DNA of 64,000 bases from Cichorium intybus (Eukaryota; Streptophyta; Magnoliopsida; Asterales; Asteraceae): NCBI GenBank assembly GCA_023525715.1, contig CM042011.1, forward strand, positions 6,092,268-6,156,267, read 5' to 3'. The notes beneath the pieces were generated by a model. That model was not told the DNA's origin. It made no database searches and worked only from the letters and a program-made list of their open reading frames with translations. Of the stretch, positions 17,850-33,400 are shown piece after piece (within the stretch, counting starts at the first letter, position 1; each line of letters begins with the position of its first letter). The translations under genes and the position numbers were made by a program.

Positions 17850-17976
17850 TGTAATCCTCTCCCTCCATCTCTAGATAGACAGCCCCAAATCTCTCTGCAT
17901 AAACATCGACACAAACAAAAACTTTTGCACTTCCAAAGTCGCATAGCTTGACCTGATGGGTATGCGGGTTTACCTG
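17850..17976 (-). pseudogene. GSK3/shaggy-like kinase exon fragment
   Basis: The minus strand, after a plausible AG acceptor, encodes VNPHTHQVKLCDFGSAKV, the DFG region of plant shaggy-like kinases. After this the frame diverges from GSK3 into a sequence I do not recognise, ending before a GTAAG donor. Only a small part of the kinase is present, so this is a captured or chimeric exon and not a gene. Confidence 0.75.
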
Positions 17977-18812
17977 TTAAGTAGAAACGTAGACAATTGA
18001 GTTATCTGGGCAAGTACACAAAACGATGTATAAAAAAATTAACACCCGACGAAGTGGAAGAAACATACCTGAGCACATAGGGAACACGAAGATTAGAGGA
18101 ACCGATTGTGGGGCAATGGCCATCCTTGATATCAAAACGGATCGAGGGAGGAACCGATGGCCATCCTTGAACTCATAACGGATTGGAGGAACCGATGGTG
18201 GGTGTTGATAGTGTAGATTAAGTATTCATTACAAAATCAACGCGATTTATGTGGGTCTTTGTTGATACCGTCGATTGAGGTGCCGTTGAGGACCACCAGC
18301 TGCCGTCGGCATCCCATCGCCACCGCCCAGCAGCGGCTCTCTTGCTTCCGAATTCATCCGGCAACACCGAAAGAGAGATGCAGAGAGTCGTCTACCGATG
18401 ATTGTCCATTAACTAATTACCTGAGGTTTAAAGATTCTCGTAAATAGATGGAGGCAGGGGTGAGTAGTGTTAATGGGTTCAACGGATGGTCCTCCTGGTT
18501 GAAATCGAAATTGAAAATCGGCGATGAGGTTAGAGAAGCCGATTGGAGAAAACGGCGACTAGATCGACGGTGGCGTGGTGGGTAGGGCATGGAGGCGATG
18601 AGGAATACCACGAGAAAATGAGAGAGAACCTGAAGCGGTGATGGTGTAAAAGACGGTAAACCCAGAAAACCTAGAGTAATCGAGAAAGAAGAAAGATCCG
18701 ATAAAAAAGCCGACCCGAACCCGGATGTCACGACCCAAAACCCGCGCGTCAGAGCTGGGAAAAAAAACGTACACCCCATGTTATAAATTGACGCAAATTA
18801 ATTAGTAGAGGA
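17977..18812 (-). other. 5' portion of the Helitron, source not recognised
   Basis: Less AT-rich than its surroundings at 18240-18770, with short open frames on both strands (for example 18417-18779 minus, 120 codons). It could be a captured 5' untranslated or coding fragment, but no family is recognisable. The repeated phrase GGAGGAACCGATGG occurs at 18147 and 18184. Confidence 0.4.
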
Positions 18813-18821
18813 AAGTAATAA

Positions 18822-19014
18822 TATAACATTTTGGTTTTATTTTTATTTCGGTTACAGTATTCGTCTTATGCAATTCTCTTTTTCTCATAAGACGTTTCTA
18901 TTTAACGCAAATATATATTTAGTTTCTATAAATTTTTTAAATAATCAGAATTCATTGAATATTTAATACTTGATATTCTCGTTATTTCAAATTAAAATAA
19001 TATGAATATATTCT
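18822..19014. repeat. Right arm of the large inverted repeat, second part
   Basis: Reverse complement of 1-193 with one substitution seen by eye. Sequence after 19014 has no partner inside the window. 19015-19329 holds no gene I recognise. Confidence 0.9.
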
Positions 19015-19449
19015 AACATTATCTTCTACCATTTACTTCATTACAATGGAATTAAATTCTGATTATTTGTCTGGTGGAACAGTCGTTCACAAAAAAGAAA
19101 AGGTATTTCATATCATATATGTTTTTTTAGTATGACGTAATTACTAAAAAGATTTTTTATTATTTTCTACAAACCGGAAGAGCCTATGGTGCTCCAGGAT
19201 TGAGGTGACAATGACTTAACAACGTAAACATTTATTTATAAAGCAATCGATCACTTCTTTATGATGGGGCGATCTTTGATTAAAACAAAATTACATAAAC
19301 GTTAAATGTTTAGTCTCATGATTTTTTTAGGGTTTATTTCATAAAAAATATTATATTTTTAATTTTTTTTATTTAAATCTAAAATTTTAATTTTTTTAAT
19401 AGACTTAAATTTTGAATTTTTTTTAATTTAGCTCATTTACCTGGTTTAC

Positions 19450-19554
<105 letters not shown>

Positions 19555-19838
19555 AAAGACCCTAATTTTTTTTTTCTGAAAAAAGCCTCAATTTTTTTTT
19601 AACTTTTTTAATCTAACTCTTTACCTGGTCAAGGTTTATCCGCAAATTAAACGATTTTTCAGAGATTTTTTCACAAAAAAAAAAATAATTTTTCTTCGTT
19701 TTTGTAATTTTCATATCTTACATATACGATATCCAAATTCTACCAACTTTACATTACTGGAAATGTCGTAAGTAATACTGCAACTTTGTTTCACTGACTT
19801 TTGTTTGAATATGTTTAGATATTTCGCTACAATCTCAT

Positions 19839-19954
<116 letters not shown>

Positions 19955-21401
19955 CGATTTTCAAACCTTCATATATCCTTCATTATAACTCTAATTGATC
20001 CGAAACTTTTTCCCGATTTTTATTAATTCAAATAGTATAATTTTTATAATGATGACTTTTTCTCAATTCCTCATACGTTTCTAGTTCATACAAAGACAAA
20101 ATAGAATCAGCACTATTGGAGTTCATTTAAATAAACTATAAGACCAAATGAAGTTGTCAACCCACACACCGCAGGCTTTGACGTGGCCTCAAAAACTCGT
20201 GCATGTACACTTCTCCGGATGGGTGGGTGACTGCGGATTCCTCAAACCGTGAAGTTAATTTTTTACACTTTACCCCCCTCTCCTAACGTCCGAGACAAGC
20301 CACCATACTATATCATCAGACGCTCGTATCAATATAGATTTGAATAAGGGGAGGCAGAAGAGGACGAGCTTGTTTGTTGATTTTGTTGGTCCGATAGGGA
20401 GAGATGCGGCGGAACGGAATAGAGAAGTGACTTCATCTAGTGGGAAGAGGTCGAAAAATCTATATTATTTGTCGATTTCGTTCGTCCTATTCCGTCTTTC
20501 CCTCATTCAAATCTATATTGATACGTGCTTCCAATGATGTAGTGTTGTGGCTTATCTCGGACGTTAGGGGAGGTGGTAAACTGTAAATAAAATTTAACTG
20601 CACGGTTTGAGGAATCCGTATGAGAGAGGAACTTGTGGTCACCCACCCATCTGGTCCAGTGTACCCCACAGGTTTTTGAGGCCACGTCAGACTCCGCGGT
20701 GTGCGGGTTGACCACTTCGTTTAGTATTATAGTTTCTTTATATGAACTCCAATTGTGTTGATTCTTTTTGATCTTTATATGAACTCCAAGCGTATGATGA
20801 ATTGGGAAAAGTCGTCATTATGAAAATTATACTATTTGAATTAATAAAAATCGAGGAAAAAGTTTTAGATCAGTTAGAGTTATAATGAAAGAGATATGAA
20901 GGTTTGAAAATTGCAAAAAAAAAAAGTTATCTAAATAGGTTTATTCTCATGTTTATGGGACAGTAGCGAAAGATCTGAACATATTCAAACAAAAGTCAGT
21001 AATACAAAGTTGTAGTATTATTTACGACATTTCCAGTGATATAAAGTTCGTAGAATTTGGACACTGTATATATGAAATTTATGCCAATTACAAAAACGTA
21101 GAAAAATCATTTTCTTTGTGAAAAAAGTCTCTGAAAAATCGTTTAACTTGATGATAAACTCTTGACTGGGTAAAGGTATTAAATTAAAAAGTTTTCTGAA
21201 AAAAAAAATTGAGGGTTTTTTAGGAAAAAAAGAAATTAGGGTTTTTTTCTAAAAAAAACAAAAGTATATATAACCTGTAAAACCAGTTAAGGGGCTAAAT
21301 TAAAAAGTTTCTCCAAAATTTAGGTCTTTTTTGAAAAAAATAAAGTTTTAGGTTTAACCAGAAAAAATTTGAAAATATAGGATTTTTTATGAAATAAACC
21401 C

Positions 21402-22298
<897 letters not shown>

Positions 22299-22813
22299 TT
22301 GGGATTCGATCATATAAACACATAATCATATGCAGCGGAATACTAACAAGATCAAATCACAGATTATCCATAAACATTGTCCAGGATCATGCAGTTCATA
22401 TTAGTTATAGCTAGTTTAAACATAAACAGAATATACCTCATAAGAATCTCCTTCTTTGATTTCTGGTTAACAGCATCTACCCCCAATCATTTGTTAAGTG
22501 ATATTTGAAAAAACACGTCAATAATCATTTATTATTCATGTTTTTTTTTTCAATGTAGCTTGCTAAAGTTACTTTATTTTTTCAACCCAAAGTGGATTAA
22601 AAAAAGTTGGATGAAAAAAAAACAAATCTTTCAAAGTTTGTTGTTAAAATGGTCCTTATTTACAAAGTAGGATGCCAATTACATATGAATAAACAAGTCT
22701 GTGCTTTTGGTTTTTTACCCTTAAAGTTAACCAACATTTAGTTTACTCTTTTTCTGATTACGGGATTTCAATGCAAAATAATTGTTTGGGGTACCTTTGG
22801 TTATTTAGACCCT
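22299..22813. other. Unassigned AT-rich sequence
   Basis: 22299-22490 has the look of an old LTR end, starting TTGGGATTCGATC with the phrase ATATGCAGCGGAA, but no partner, primer-binding site or target duplication was found. The rest holds no gene I recognise. Confidence 0.3.
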
Positions 22814-23383
22814 CACTACATAAGGACCGGTTAGTTATGATCTTGACAATTGATGTTTAAACAAAGCAACTTTTAAACATATTGCGTTTATTTTGTTTTG
22901 TTACAAAATAAATTATTCTTTTTCCCTCTTCCACTCAGACGAGTTTTCAATGGCGCGGATTTTAAAACTTTTGACATTTTCAATGACTTAAACTCTTAAA
23001 ATAAAATATATGATTTTTATTAAACTTAAATAAATAGAACATATAATATATGTTACAAAATATACGCTTTTGTAAGATTAATAACTACAATACAATATTG
23101 AAGGATAATGCATCTATAATGATAAATTGCTTCATGAACATTTGTCGTCTTAAATTTGACACACACATATATAGAACCCATTTGTATTCTAGAAACCGGG
23201 TCACATAGCTCTACGGCTAAAAGGATCGGTTGCTACATAAGGTTGTTTAAGCACAACATAAAAGCACGGTTTTTTGGTTTAAGTCGGGTTATATAATATT
23301 CCTTGTTATACACCCCAGTTTTTACATGATATAACTTGGTTTTTTTAGAAACCGGGTAGGTCTTATAAGCCTTTTTGTAGTGG
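22814..23383. mobile_element. Possible non-autonomous CACTA-like element
   Basis: The left end reads CACTACATAAGG. The right end reads CCTTTTTGTAGTG, the reverse complement of CACTACAAAAAGG. Several ACCGG-type motifs lie inside. No matching 3-bp target duplication is evident and no transposase is encoded, so this is a weak call. Confidence 0.3.
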
Positions 23384-23497
23384 TGATAGTGCAATGTTGT
23401 ACTAGCATCATACTTTCATTTCTTACTACTATAACATTGTGCTATGAAAAACCAACCCAATTATTATAGCAATTTCTTTCCAATAGAATGAATTTTT

Positions 23498-23601
<104 letters not shown>

Positions 23602-26153
23602 AGAGGTTAAAATGAGAATGATTAAAAGGTTGAGAATGTGAGAATGATTCTGGACCAATCATTTTATAGGGATATTATAGTAATTTAACAATATGTCTAA
23701 TTAATTAAAAATCCTAAATAATTATGTTTTCCTATAATCATGGGATTAAATTATTCAGTTTCCATGATTATAGAGATTACGATTGCTGTTACCTAAAATA
23801 AAGGAATTAATTGATTTTTTTTGTTATTTTATTAATTGAAAATTCGAAATTTTAATAGGTTTTTTAACAGTATTTTTATAGAGATTATACAAAATTTCGT
23901 TTTTTTTAATCGAAATATCGTTTTTCAAGATATGGTGTATAAAATTGACTGAATACGCATCTAATCATAAATGAATAAACCTGTAATCATAAATGAATAA
24001 GCATGCAATGATATGTAAATATACATATAATCGTAAGTGAATACACATCTAATCATAAAATAAATACATATTTAATTATACGTGAATACACCATTGTTCT
24101 TAAATAAATACACATTTAATCATAAAATAAATTCGCCAATGTTGTAGTATTGATCGTTATTCTTGTTGCTAATCACACATAAAAAACAAAGATAGGGCAC
24201 TCATGAATATGATCATTGTTGTTTTTGCATTCACACCTGCAAAATAAAGTTCAAAGATATCAAAAAATGATTATGCCCATGATAAAGCAATCTACAGTTA
24301 TAATCACAAATGATTATAACTTAAATGATATTTTAATCATTTAAGCAATTATAAGCATATATGATTATGACCATATTAAACATATACTAATGTATAACTG
24401 ATGTCCTAATCATTTAGACTATTATAACTATATTCATCTATGATTATAGTTATAATCATCTACGATTAACACCTCTCATAATCGATGTTCATTACTACTA
24501 TAAAAAAAAGTTAAAGAGAGAGCCTTTATTCATTAAAACCCTTAAGTTTGGTAGAAATGTTCATTGTTAATCATCACTGATTAACATTGCTAATCATCAC
24601 TGATTAACATTGCTAATCATTGATGATTATTATTAAAACAAAAAAGTTAAACAAAACGTGTTTGTTATAATGTTAATCGTTGATGATTAACACTATAAAT
24701 TACCTTTAATCATATTTAATTCACTTGAAACTTTTTGAGAATTTGTCAAAAATAAATGAAATCAGTGAAGTGAGTAAGAAATGACGAGCTAAATTGGATA
24801 ATACATTAAAAAAAACTTATCACAGACTTCCAGTCTGCATCATCATGTTGTACCTTTAAACCTAATGTAATCAGTGAGGGAAGTAATAAAGCACAAATTA
24901 GTCACTGCATCTACTAATTTTAATAGGGCAACATGCATATTAAATCTGTGATGATTAGCCCTTACAGGACCATTCAGATTAAATTTGTGATGATTAGCCC
25001 TTAGAGGACCATTCAGGTTGGTACTATTACGTTGCTTTGATGAACAAGAGATTTATAACAAATTAGTAGCGACGAAAAAAATACACAAATGGATTACTTA
25101 TATTCTATTAATCTGATTGGGTTTAGGAGAAGACTTACTCTCCTAGTCATCGATGATGCAAAGACTTACTCTTCTGGTCTTAGATGATGCAAAGAAACAT
25201 CGAGTCCACTTCCAGCAATCCGTAAAAATATATGTATAACAAGATTAATTTATTGATTATTCCATTCATATGAATATGTGTGACTATATACTAAAAATGT
25301 AAAGATACCTGGTAAATAGAGGAGAATATGGGATTTAGGTGAGCTAGATGAGGAGTAGAAATCCAATAGAGAAAACCATCGAGGAGTTCCCCATTTTGTA
25401 GATGTATTCAGATGTTTCAAGTTTTCTAAGTAAAGCAACAAATTTAGATTGAAACATAGCAGATTTAGAGTGGTAGGAATGTTTTTTTCTTGAATTGAAT
25501 TAAATCCACAAGCAGGTAAGAAATGAATTGAATTGAATTAAAGCCACAAGCAGGTAAGAAATTGTTGCTTCCCTAAATTGAATTAAAGCATTAACATGAC
25601 CAAATTTAGAAGAATCACACTATGACATTTTAACAAACACATGGTGTGCAAATCCCAGCTTACTCCAAATAACGTTTCTCACCATCCAGCAAAACCCAAT
25701 TAGTATTCCAGGATCAGAAAACAAAAAATAATCACACTTATCCAGAGAAATCAGAAAACAATCACACTTACCTGGTCTGGGAATCGACTATTATCCAATC
25801 AGATCAACAGAAGGCTTGGGGGCGCTGTGTATTAGTGAATGTGGCTGGAAAGTTTTGTGTAGGGTGAGGTACGTAATGCTCAAGGCTTAAGATGGTTCGA
25901 TGGAGTCCAACTGTGTGGTAATGGCGGCTGTACGTTGAAGATGTTGATCAATCGTGATGTTGTTTGGCTGATATCGTTTGGCGTGTTTGTGATTAGCAAT
26001 GGTGTTGGGGGTGATACAGAAGGTATCGACTGCTATATATGGTGGTGGGAGTATGATTTGAAATCGATGGTGACCATTAGGGTTTATGCGTATCTTTGAC
26101 TTGCAAAATGATCGGGAATGATATCAGAAACAACCTAAATTGAAGGAACGTAC

Positions 26154-27319
26154 TGTTGAAAATGTTTTTGTATGTGACCATCATTGAAATAAGATGAACT
26201 GTTTTTATTTTGTCTAACAAATATTATCAGTTTATTTCAGGTTGCGTGGATTCGAGATTAAAAACGAGAAAAACGAGAAAATGAGTTTTAAAACCAAAAA
26301 CAAAGAAAAATATAAAAGAAAATTAAATTAAATCTATTTAAAATGAATTTTTGGAAATATATTTTCTAAATAATTTATTTTATTAGACTTAATTAATTCT
26401 ATAAATTAAAAATAAATTTTCCTAATTTATTTGATTTAATTTCGTATTTAAAAACAATTTAAATAATAAAAAAGGAGAAACAGCCGAAGCCCAAGATCAG
26501 TTGGCCCATCTCCGATCCAGCCCAGCAAGCGTCCAGTCCACTCGCCAAGCCCAGCTCCAGCGCCGGATCATCGAAGCTCCGACCCGCCCTGCGCTCCGGC
26601 TCCATTTCGTCTCATAGACGACCCCGCGTACAAACCCGGATTCGACCCAACGCCCCGAACCGCCTCCTACCCGGCTACTTCATAAAGCTTCGCGGACCAC
26701 AGCGACCCGAAACCAAACCGAACCCGCCCCACCACCGATTCATTTCCTCTCACACAGAACCCGCGCCTCGACCCGGAACACCGACCCGAAACCCGACTCC
26801 GACAAACCCGCGTGTTTCAGCTCCAAAACTTACATTTTAGCACCCTAAACTTCCGAAAACTATCTGAAAACCGCCCAAAACCATTTTACACCCTTTATAA
26901 CCATTTTTTACACCATTTTTTCATAACAACACATAATTATAAACCAAAACTCTCTCAAAAACCTCTCCAACTTCCACCATCTTATTTCCAACCTTCCAAA
27001 CACTCTCCAAAAACACCAAGAACACCAAGAAAAACACCAAGAACACCAAGAAAAACACCAAGAACACCAAGAAAAACACCAAGAACACCAAGATCAACAC
27101 CAAGAACACCAAGATCATCAAACAAGAAAACCAAGATCACCAAGATCATCAAACAAGAACAAATAGAGACACAGTCTATTAGAAATCCAGTCCAACCCTA
27201 AGCCAGTTCAGTCAATTTATTTGACAAACCTACTTGATAGACCAGTCGTTCCATAGTCCTATTGTAACCCAGTTCAGTCAATCTATTGACGAACCTACTT
27301 GATATATATATGTTTATAT
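26154..27319 (+). repeat. 5' LTR of the SIRE-type element, first part
   Basis: Matches 44764-45887 of the 3' LTR with roughly a dozen substitutions over the whole LTR by eye. It is interrupted by the second copia element after the TATAT at 27315-27319. A GC-rich stretch at about 26480-26820 stands out from the AT-rich surroundings. Confidence 0.92.
27011..27120. repeat. ACACCAAGA minisatellite in the SIRE 5' LTR
   Basis: Repeated AACACCAAGAACACCAAGAA units. The 3' LTR copy (about 45624-45690) has fewer units, so the array changed length after insertion. The open frame across it (26812-27201) encodes TPRKTPRTPR repeats and is not considered a gene. Confidence 0.9.
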
Positions 27320-28515
<1,196 letters not shown>

Positions 28516-30432
28516 ATTGGTATCAGAGACATGGCTATATTGCATGTTTAGATAATAAGTTTATTTGGATAAACTTGGTTTTTGGAAGCCATGAATGTTC
28601 ATCTTCTTGAATGAAAGTTTCATGCATGGCTTCTTTGGCAACATGCAAGTATATTATCTATGATTTTATGTAACCAACTATATCTTATGTATGCATGCTT
28701 TTGGTTACATAAATTGTTGCCTTAGAAAAACAAAGTGTTGGTTTTCTTATGATTTTATGTGATAAAATGGTGCATAAACAAGCCAAGGACCATATGATGC
28801 ATGTTTTGTGTTTTTTATTCGATATGGTTGTAATCTATTCATTTATTCAAATGGTTTGTAATAATAATTAGTTATTTCCTTCTTAATATTCATTTTGTAA
28901 ATATTAGAATAGTTGTATTTTATTTATTTCACTAAATGTAACAAGAGAAGGAAGTAAAAGACCAAGAGAAGATTGCACCCAACAGCAGCACTTTCTGAAG
29001 AGCTGCTGTCCAGATTTCAAATTTGTTTTGAAAGTGTTTTTAAAATTCATATCTTGGTTATTTGGTGATATACTTGTTGGTAACTTTAATATCTAGTATA
29101 TACATTAAGTTTCAACAAGTATTAGCATCAATATACCCAAGAATGAATTGAAAAATGCAACAAAAACCACAAAACTTTTTCCTGCTGCCCCTGGATTTCG
29201 CAAGTTTTCAAGGGGGCAAAGAAAATTCATAACTCACTCAAGGATGTCAAGAAATGGTGGTTCAAGTGTCTTTTGGTGATATAAGAAGCTTGGCAAAATT
29301 GTAGCCAAATCGAAGATCATTTGGTTGAGTTTTTGTCACCCTTTTGTCCCTAGGTTTGGACTTGATATTTCATGTGTGTCTCACATGAAATATCAAACTA
29401 GTTGGCTTGTGTTTATGCACCCATGCATGCTTGTGATGTTTGAATGTTTTATTATGTTATGTTGTGGATGAAAATAAGATTTTGCATGCTAGACAACCTA
29501 GATAATTAAACATAATCATCAAGGAGTTTGTATTTTTCAAAAGTTGACATTTAAAACATAAGATGTGATAAAATTGGTTTTATTAAAATGGGTTTTGTTA
29601 TAAAACCTATTAAGTTAAGTTTTGAAAATGATTGAAACAAGAAATAAAATGGAGATTTTATGAACTCTTACAAACTCCAACCCTAAGTAATAATGGTAAT
29701 TATTTAGGATTATAAATTGGTTCTAATATATGTGATCAAACTCAAACTTAATATTGGATATTAATTGTAATCTTGACCACAAACAAAGAATCAATAAAAT
29801 GGAGATTTTATGATTAAGGAACCAATTAACAAAATAATATTTAATGGTACCATGTTCATTGGATGCATGCAATCTACATGATACCATATGTTTTTCAAAA
29901 TTAGAATTGTAAAACATTCAAATCCCTTATGAAATACGAATCAATGCCGTCCCTCTTAAAGACACTCATGTATCACTTGTATTTCCTTGTGGGATAAAGG
30001 ATACTTAACCACTTGGAGTCTTCTTGTGATACAAGAAGTAGTTTTGCAATATTGATGGGATAAAGGATACCTAACCATCAATAGTTGACAAAACTACACG
30101 TCCGTTTAAGTAGGATGATTCGTTTGGAAATCTCTTGTGATAAAGGTCACCTAAGCATTAGAAATCCAAGGCATAGATGGGATCAAACATGCCAAACTTA
30201 TAAATGTTATAATGGGATCCCATAACTCTAGAAATTATATTTGGATATAATTGGTAAACCGTTACCTACCTTGATTCGAATAGGCGGGATAAAGGATACC
30301 TAACCACTTATTCGTGATGCAACTTGGATTCTAGACCTTAATTAATTAAAGTTTATGAAACAAGAAAGGGTATTAATTATTAAGGACTTAACATCATAAT
30401 TTACTAAATAGAACCTTGTTAAAATTTTGTAG
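28516..30432 (+). other. Long untranslated leader of the nested copia element
   Basis: A primer-binding site TGGTATCAGAG at 28518-28528 matches the 3' end of initiator-Met tRNA, directly after the LTR. The 1.9-kb leader ends with four variants of GGGATAAAGGATACCTAACCA (near 29990, 30057, 30135 and 30282). A short duplicated phrase AAATGGAGATTTTATGA occurs near 29648 and 29798. No gene is present. Confidence 0.8.
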
Positions 30433-33400
30433 ATGGCACCAAACAACACACACTCGGCTCCTAACAAAACCTCACTACGGTCTCTCCTTGAAGGAGAAAA
30501 ACTTAACCATACCAACTTCTTGGATTGGCACCGTAGTGTGAGAATTGTTCTCAAACAAGAAAAGAAAGAATATGTTCTCAATGAACCACTTCCAGAAGAG
30601 CCCCCTGCCATTCCTAAGCCCGCACACGATGCATGGCTTAAAAAGATGGATGATTCCATCGATGCATCATGCCTCATGTTGGCAACCATGATTCCTGACC
30701 TTCAGAAGGATTTGGAGAATCATTCAGCCTATGACATGATTCATCAACTAAAGGAAATGTTCCAACAACTTGCAAGAACGGAAAGGTTCGAAATTGTTCG
30801 GGCTTTCCATGCTTGCAAGATGGAGGATGGGCAGTCGGTAAGCTCTTATGTGCTCAAAATGAAGAGTCACATTGATCATTTGGCACGTCTTGGAGTTGTG
30901 ATGCCCAAAGAGCTAGCAACGGATATGATCCTTAACTCCTTGACAAAGTCCTTTGATCCTTTTGTCATGAATTTTAACATGAATGGTTTAAACAAGACTA
31001 TCCCGGAATTACATGGGATGCTAATTACCGCGGAAAAGAATCTGCCTAAGAAAACCGCTCAAGTTCTCATGATCAAGGAAGGTGGCACAAAGAGAACTAG
31101 ACCAGAACACCCCACCAACTCCAAGGGCAAGGGGAAAGCAAAAGCTTTCAAAGGTAAGGGCAAGAAAGTTGTCCAACCTTCCCATCCGCCCAAGAAGAAG
31201 GCAAAGGTTGCCAAAGAAGACACATGTTTTGAATGTGGCAAAGCTGGGCATTGGAAGAGAAATTGCCCTACTTATCTTGCGGCGTTGAAGAAAAAGAAGG
31301 CCGGTGAAGGCACTTCAGGTATCTATGTGATAGACCTAGAACTTTATAATTTATCTCCTAACACATGGGTATTTGATACTGGTTGTGGAACTCACATATG
31401 TAATATGTTGCAGGGGTTCAAAAGGAGTAGGCAACTGAAGGCAAATGAGGTAGTACTTCGGGTTGGAAACAATGCAAGGGTTGCGGTGGATTCAATTGGA
31501 AGTTTTAATTTATTACTACCTAATGGTTTGTGTGTGACATTGTTAAATGTTTACTATGTTCCTAGCTTGACTAGGAATATTATTTCGGTTGCTAAATTAA
31601 GACAATGTGGATTTGATCTTTCCTTTAATAATGATGATATTTGTGTTTACAAAAATAATGTATTCTATTTTGAGGCTAGGCCTTTAAATGGAATTTATGA
31701 AGTAAACCTTGATGAAAAGACTAACAATGGCTCTTTATACCACACTTTCACCAAGAAACCCAAATTTGATTTGAGTCAAACCTATCTATGGCATTGTCGC
31801 CTTGGGCATATAAACAAGAATCGCATATCCCAACTTCAAAAGAGTGGACTTTTGAAGGCAAATGAGAATGACTCATTTGATATATGTGAATCTTGTTTAC
31901 ATGTCAAGATGACTAAAGCTCCTTTCTCCGGAACCAATGAGAGAGCAAAGGACTTGTTAGGAATCATACATACGGATGTATGTGGTCCTTTCAAGCCAAT
32001 GACTAGATATGGTGAAAGATATTTCATCACCTTCACTGATGACTTTAGTCGTTTTGGATATGTTTATTTGATTAAACATAAACATGAGGCGTTTGAAATG
32101 TTCAAAACGTTTCAAAGTGAAGTGGAAAATCAACTCAACAAAACAATTAAAGTTCTTCGTTCTGATAGAGGAGGTGAGTACTTAAGTACAAACTTTATGG
32201 ATCATTGTAAGACTTGTGGAATTGTTTCACAACTTACTCCACCTGGAACACCACAACATAATGATGTGTCTGAGAGGCGGAACCGAACACTATTGGATAT
32301 GGTTCGATCCATGATGAGTAGAAGTACTCTACCTTTATCTTTTTGGGGTTATGCTTTACAAACAGCTACTCGTCTCCTAAACATGGCACCTACTAAGAAG
32401 GTAGATAAAACGCCTTATGAGATATGGCATGGAAGGGTTCCATCTTTATCCTATCTCAAGGTATGGGGTTATGAAGCTTATGTTAGACAAAAAGCTTCAA
32501 ACAAATTAGAACCCCGTTCAACTAAATGTATCTTTTTAGGGTATCCGAAAGATTGTCTTGGATACTATTTCTACAATCCCATCGAGAATAAGATATTTAT
32601 TTCTCGAAAAGCTGAATTCCTAGAAAACAAGTTTCTGACGGAAGAGGCTAGTGGGAGGTTTGTGGAACTTGAGGAACTTCAGGAACCACAACCTGATACA
32701 TAAGAAGTTGAATCTAGCATTCAACAAGAAATTGTTGAACCTGAACAAACGGTTGATCAGGAACAAATTGTAACACAAGGTGTTCGCAAATCTTGTAGGG
32801 TTCGAATTGAACCAGAAAGGTATGGTTACCTTTTGATGGAAGAGGAATGTTATACGATAGATTCTGATGAACCCGTCAACTATCAGAGTGCAATATCAGA
32901 TCCTGAATCTGATAAATGGCTTGAGGCCATGAACACTGAGATGCAATCCATGCACGATAATCAAGTTTGGAACTTGGTTAATCTTCCCACCAATTGTAAG
33001 ACTGTTGGGAACAAATGGGTTTTCAAGAAGAAAATCGACGTGGATGGAAATGTTCACACTTTTAAGGCTAGACTTGTCGCTAAAGGATACTCACATACTC
33101 ATGGTATTGACTATGATGAGACCTTTTCTCCAGTGGCAATGATCAAGTCGATTAGGATACTTTTTGCCATAGCCGCGTACTATGATTATGAGATATGGCA
33201 AATGGATGTCAAGACCGCTTTCCTTAATGGATACTTATTGGAAGATGTCTATATGGATCAACCTGAAGGTTTTGTCGATCCCAAGCATCCAAACAAAGTG
33301 TGCAAGCTTAAAAGATCTATCTATGGATTAAAGCAAGCGTCTCGAACATGGAACATCCGTTTTGATGAAAATATTACGAGTTTTGGATTCATCAAAAATG

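Noticed and set aside
20340..20537. 65-codon frame in the foldback element
   Set aside because: It lies across the palindrome centre and shows no domain; the arms explain it.
22299..22490. Possible old solo LTR
   Set aside because: It has only a TG-like start and a familiar phrase; no second end, target duplication or partner was found.
26812..27201. 129-codon frame with TPRKTPRTPR repeats in the SIRE LTR
   Set aside because: It is a minisatellite translation inside an LTR and the 3' LTR version has a different length.
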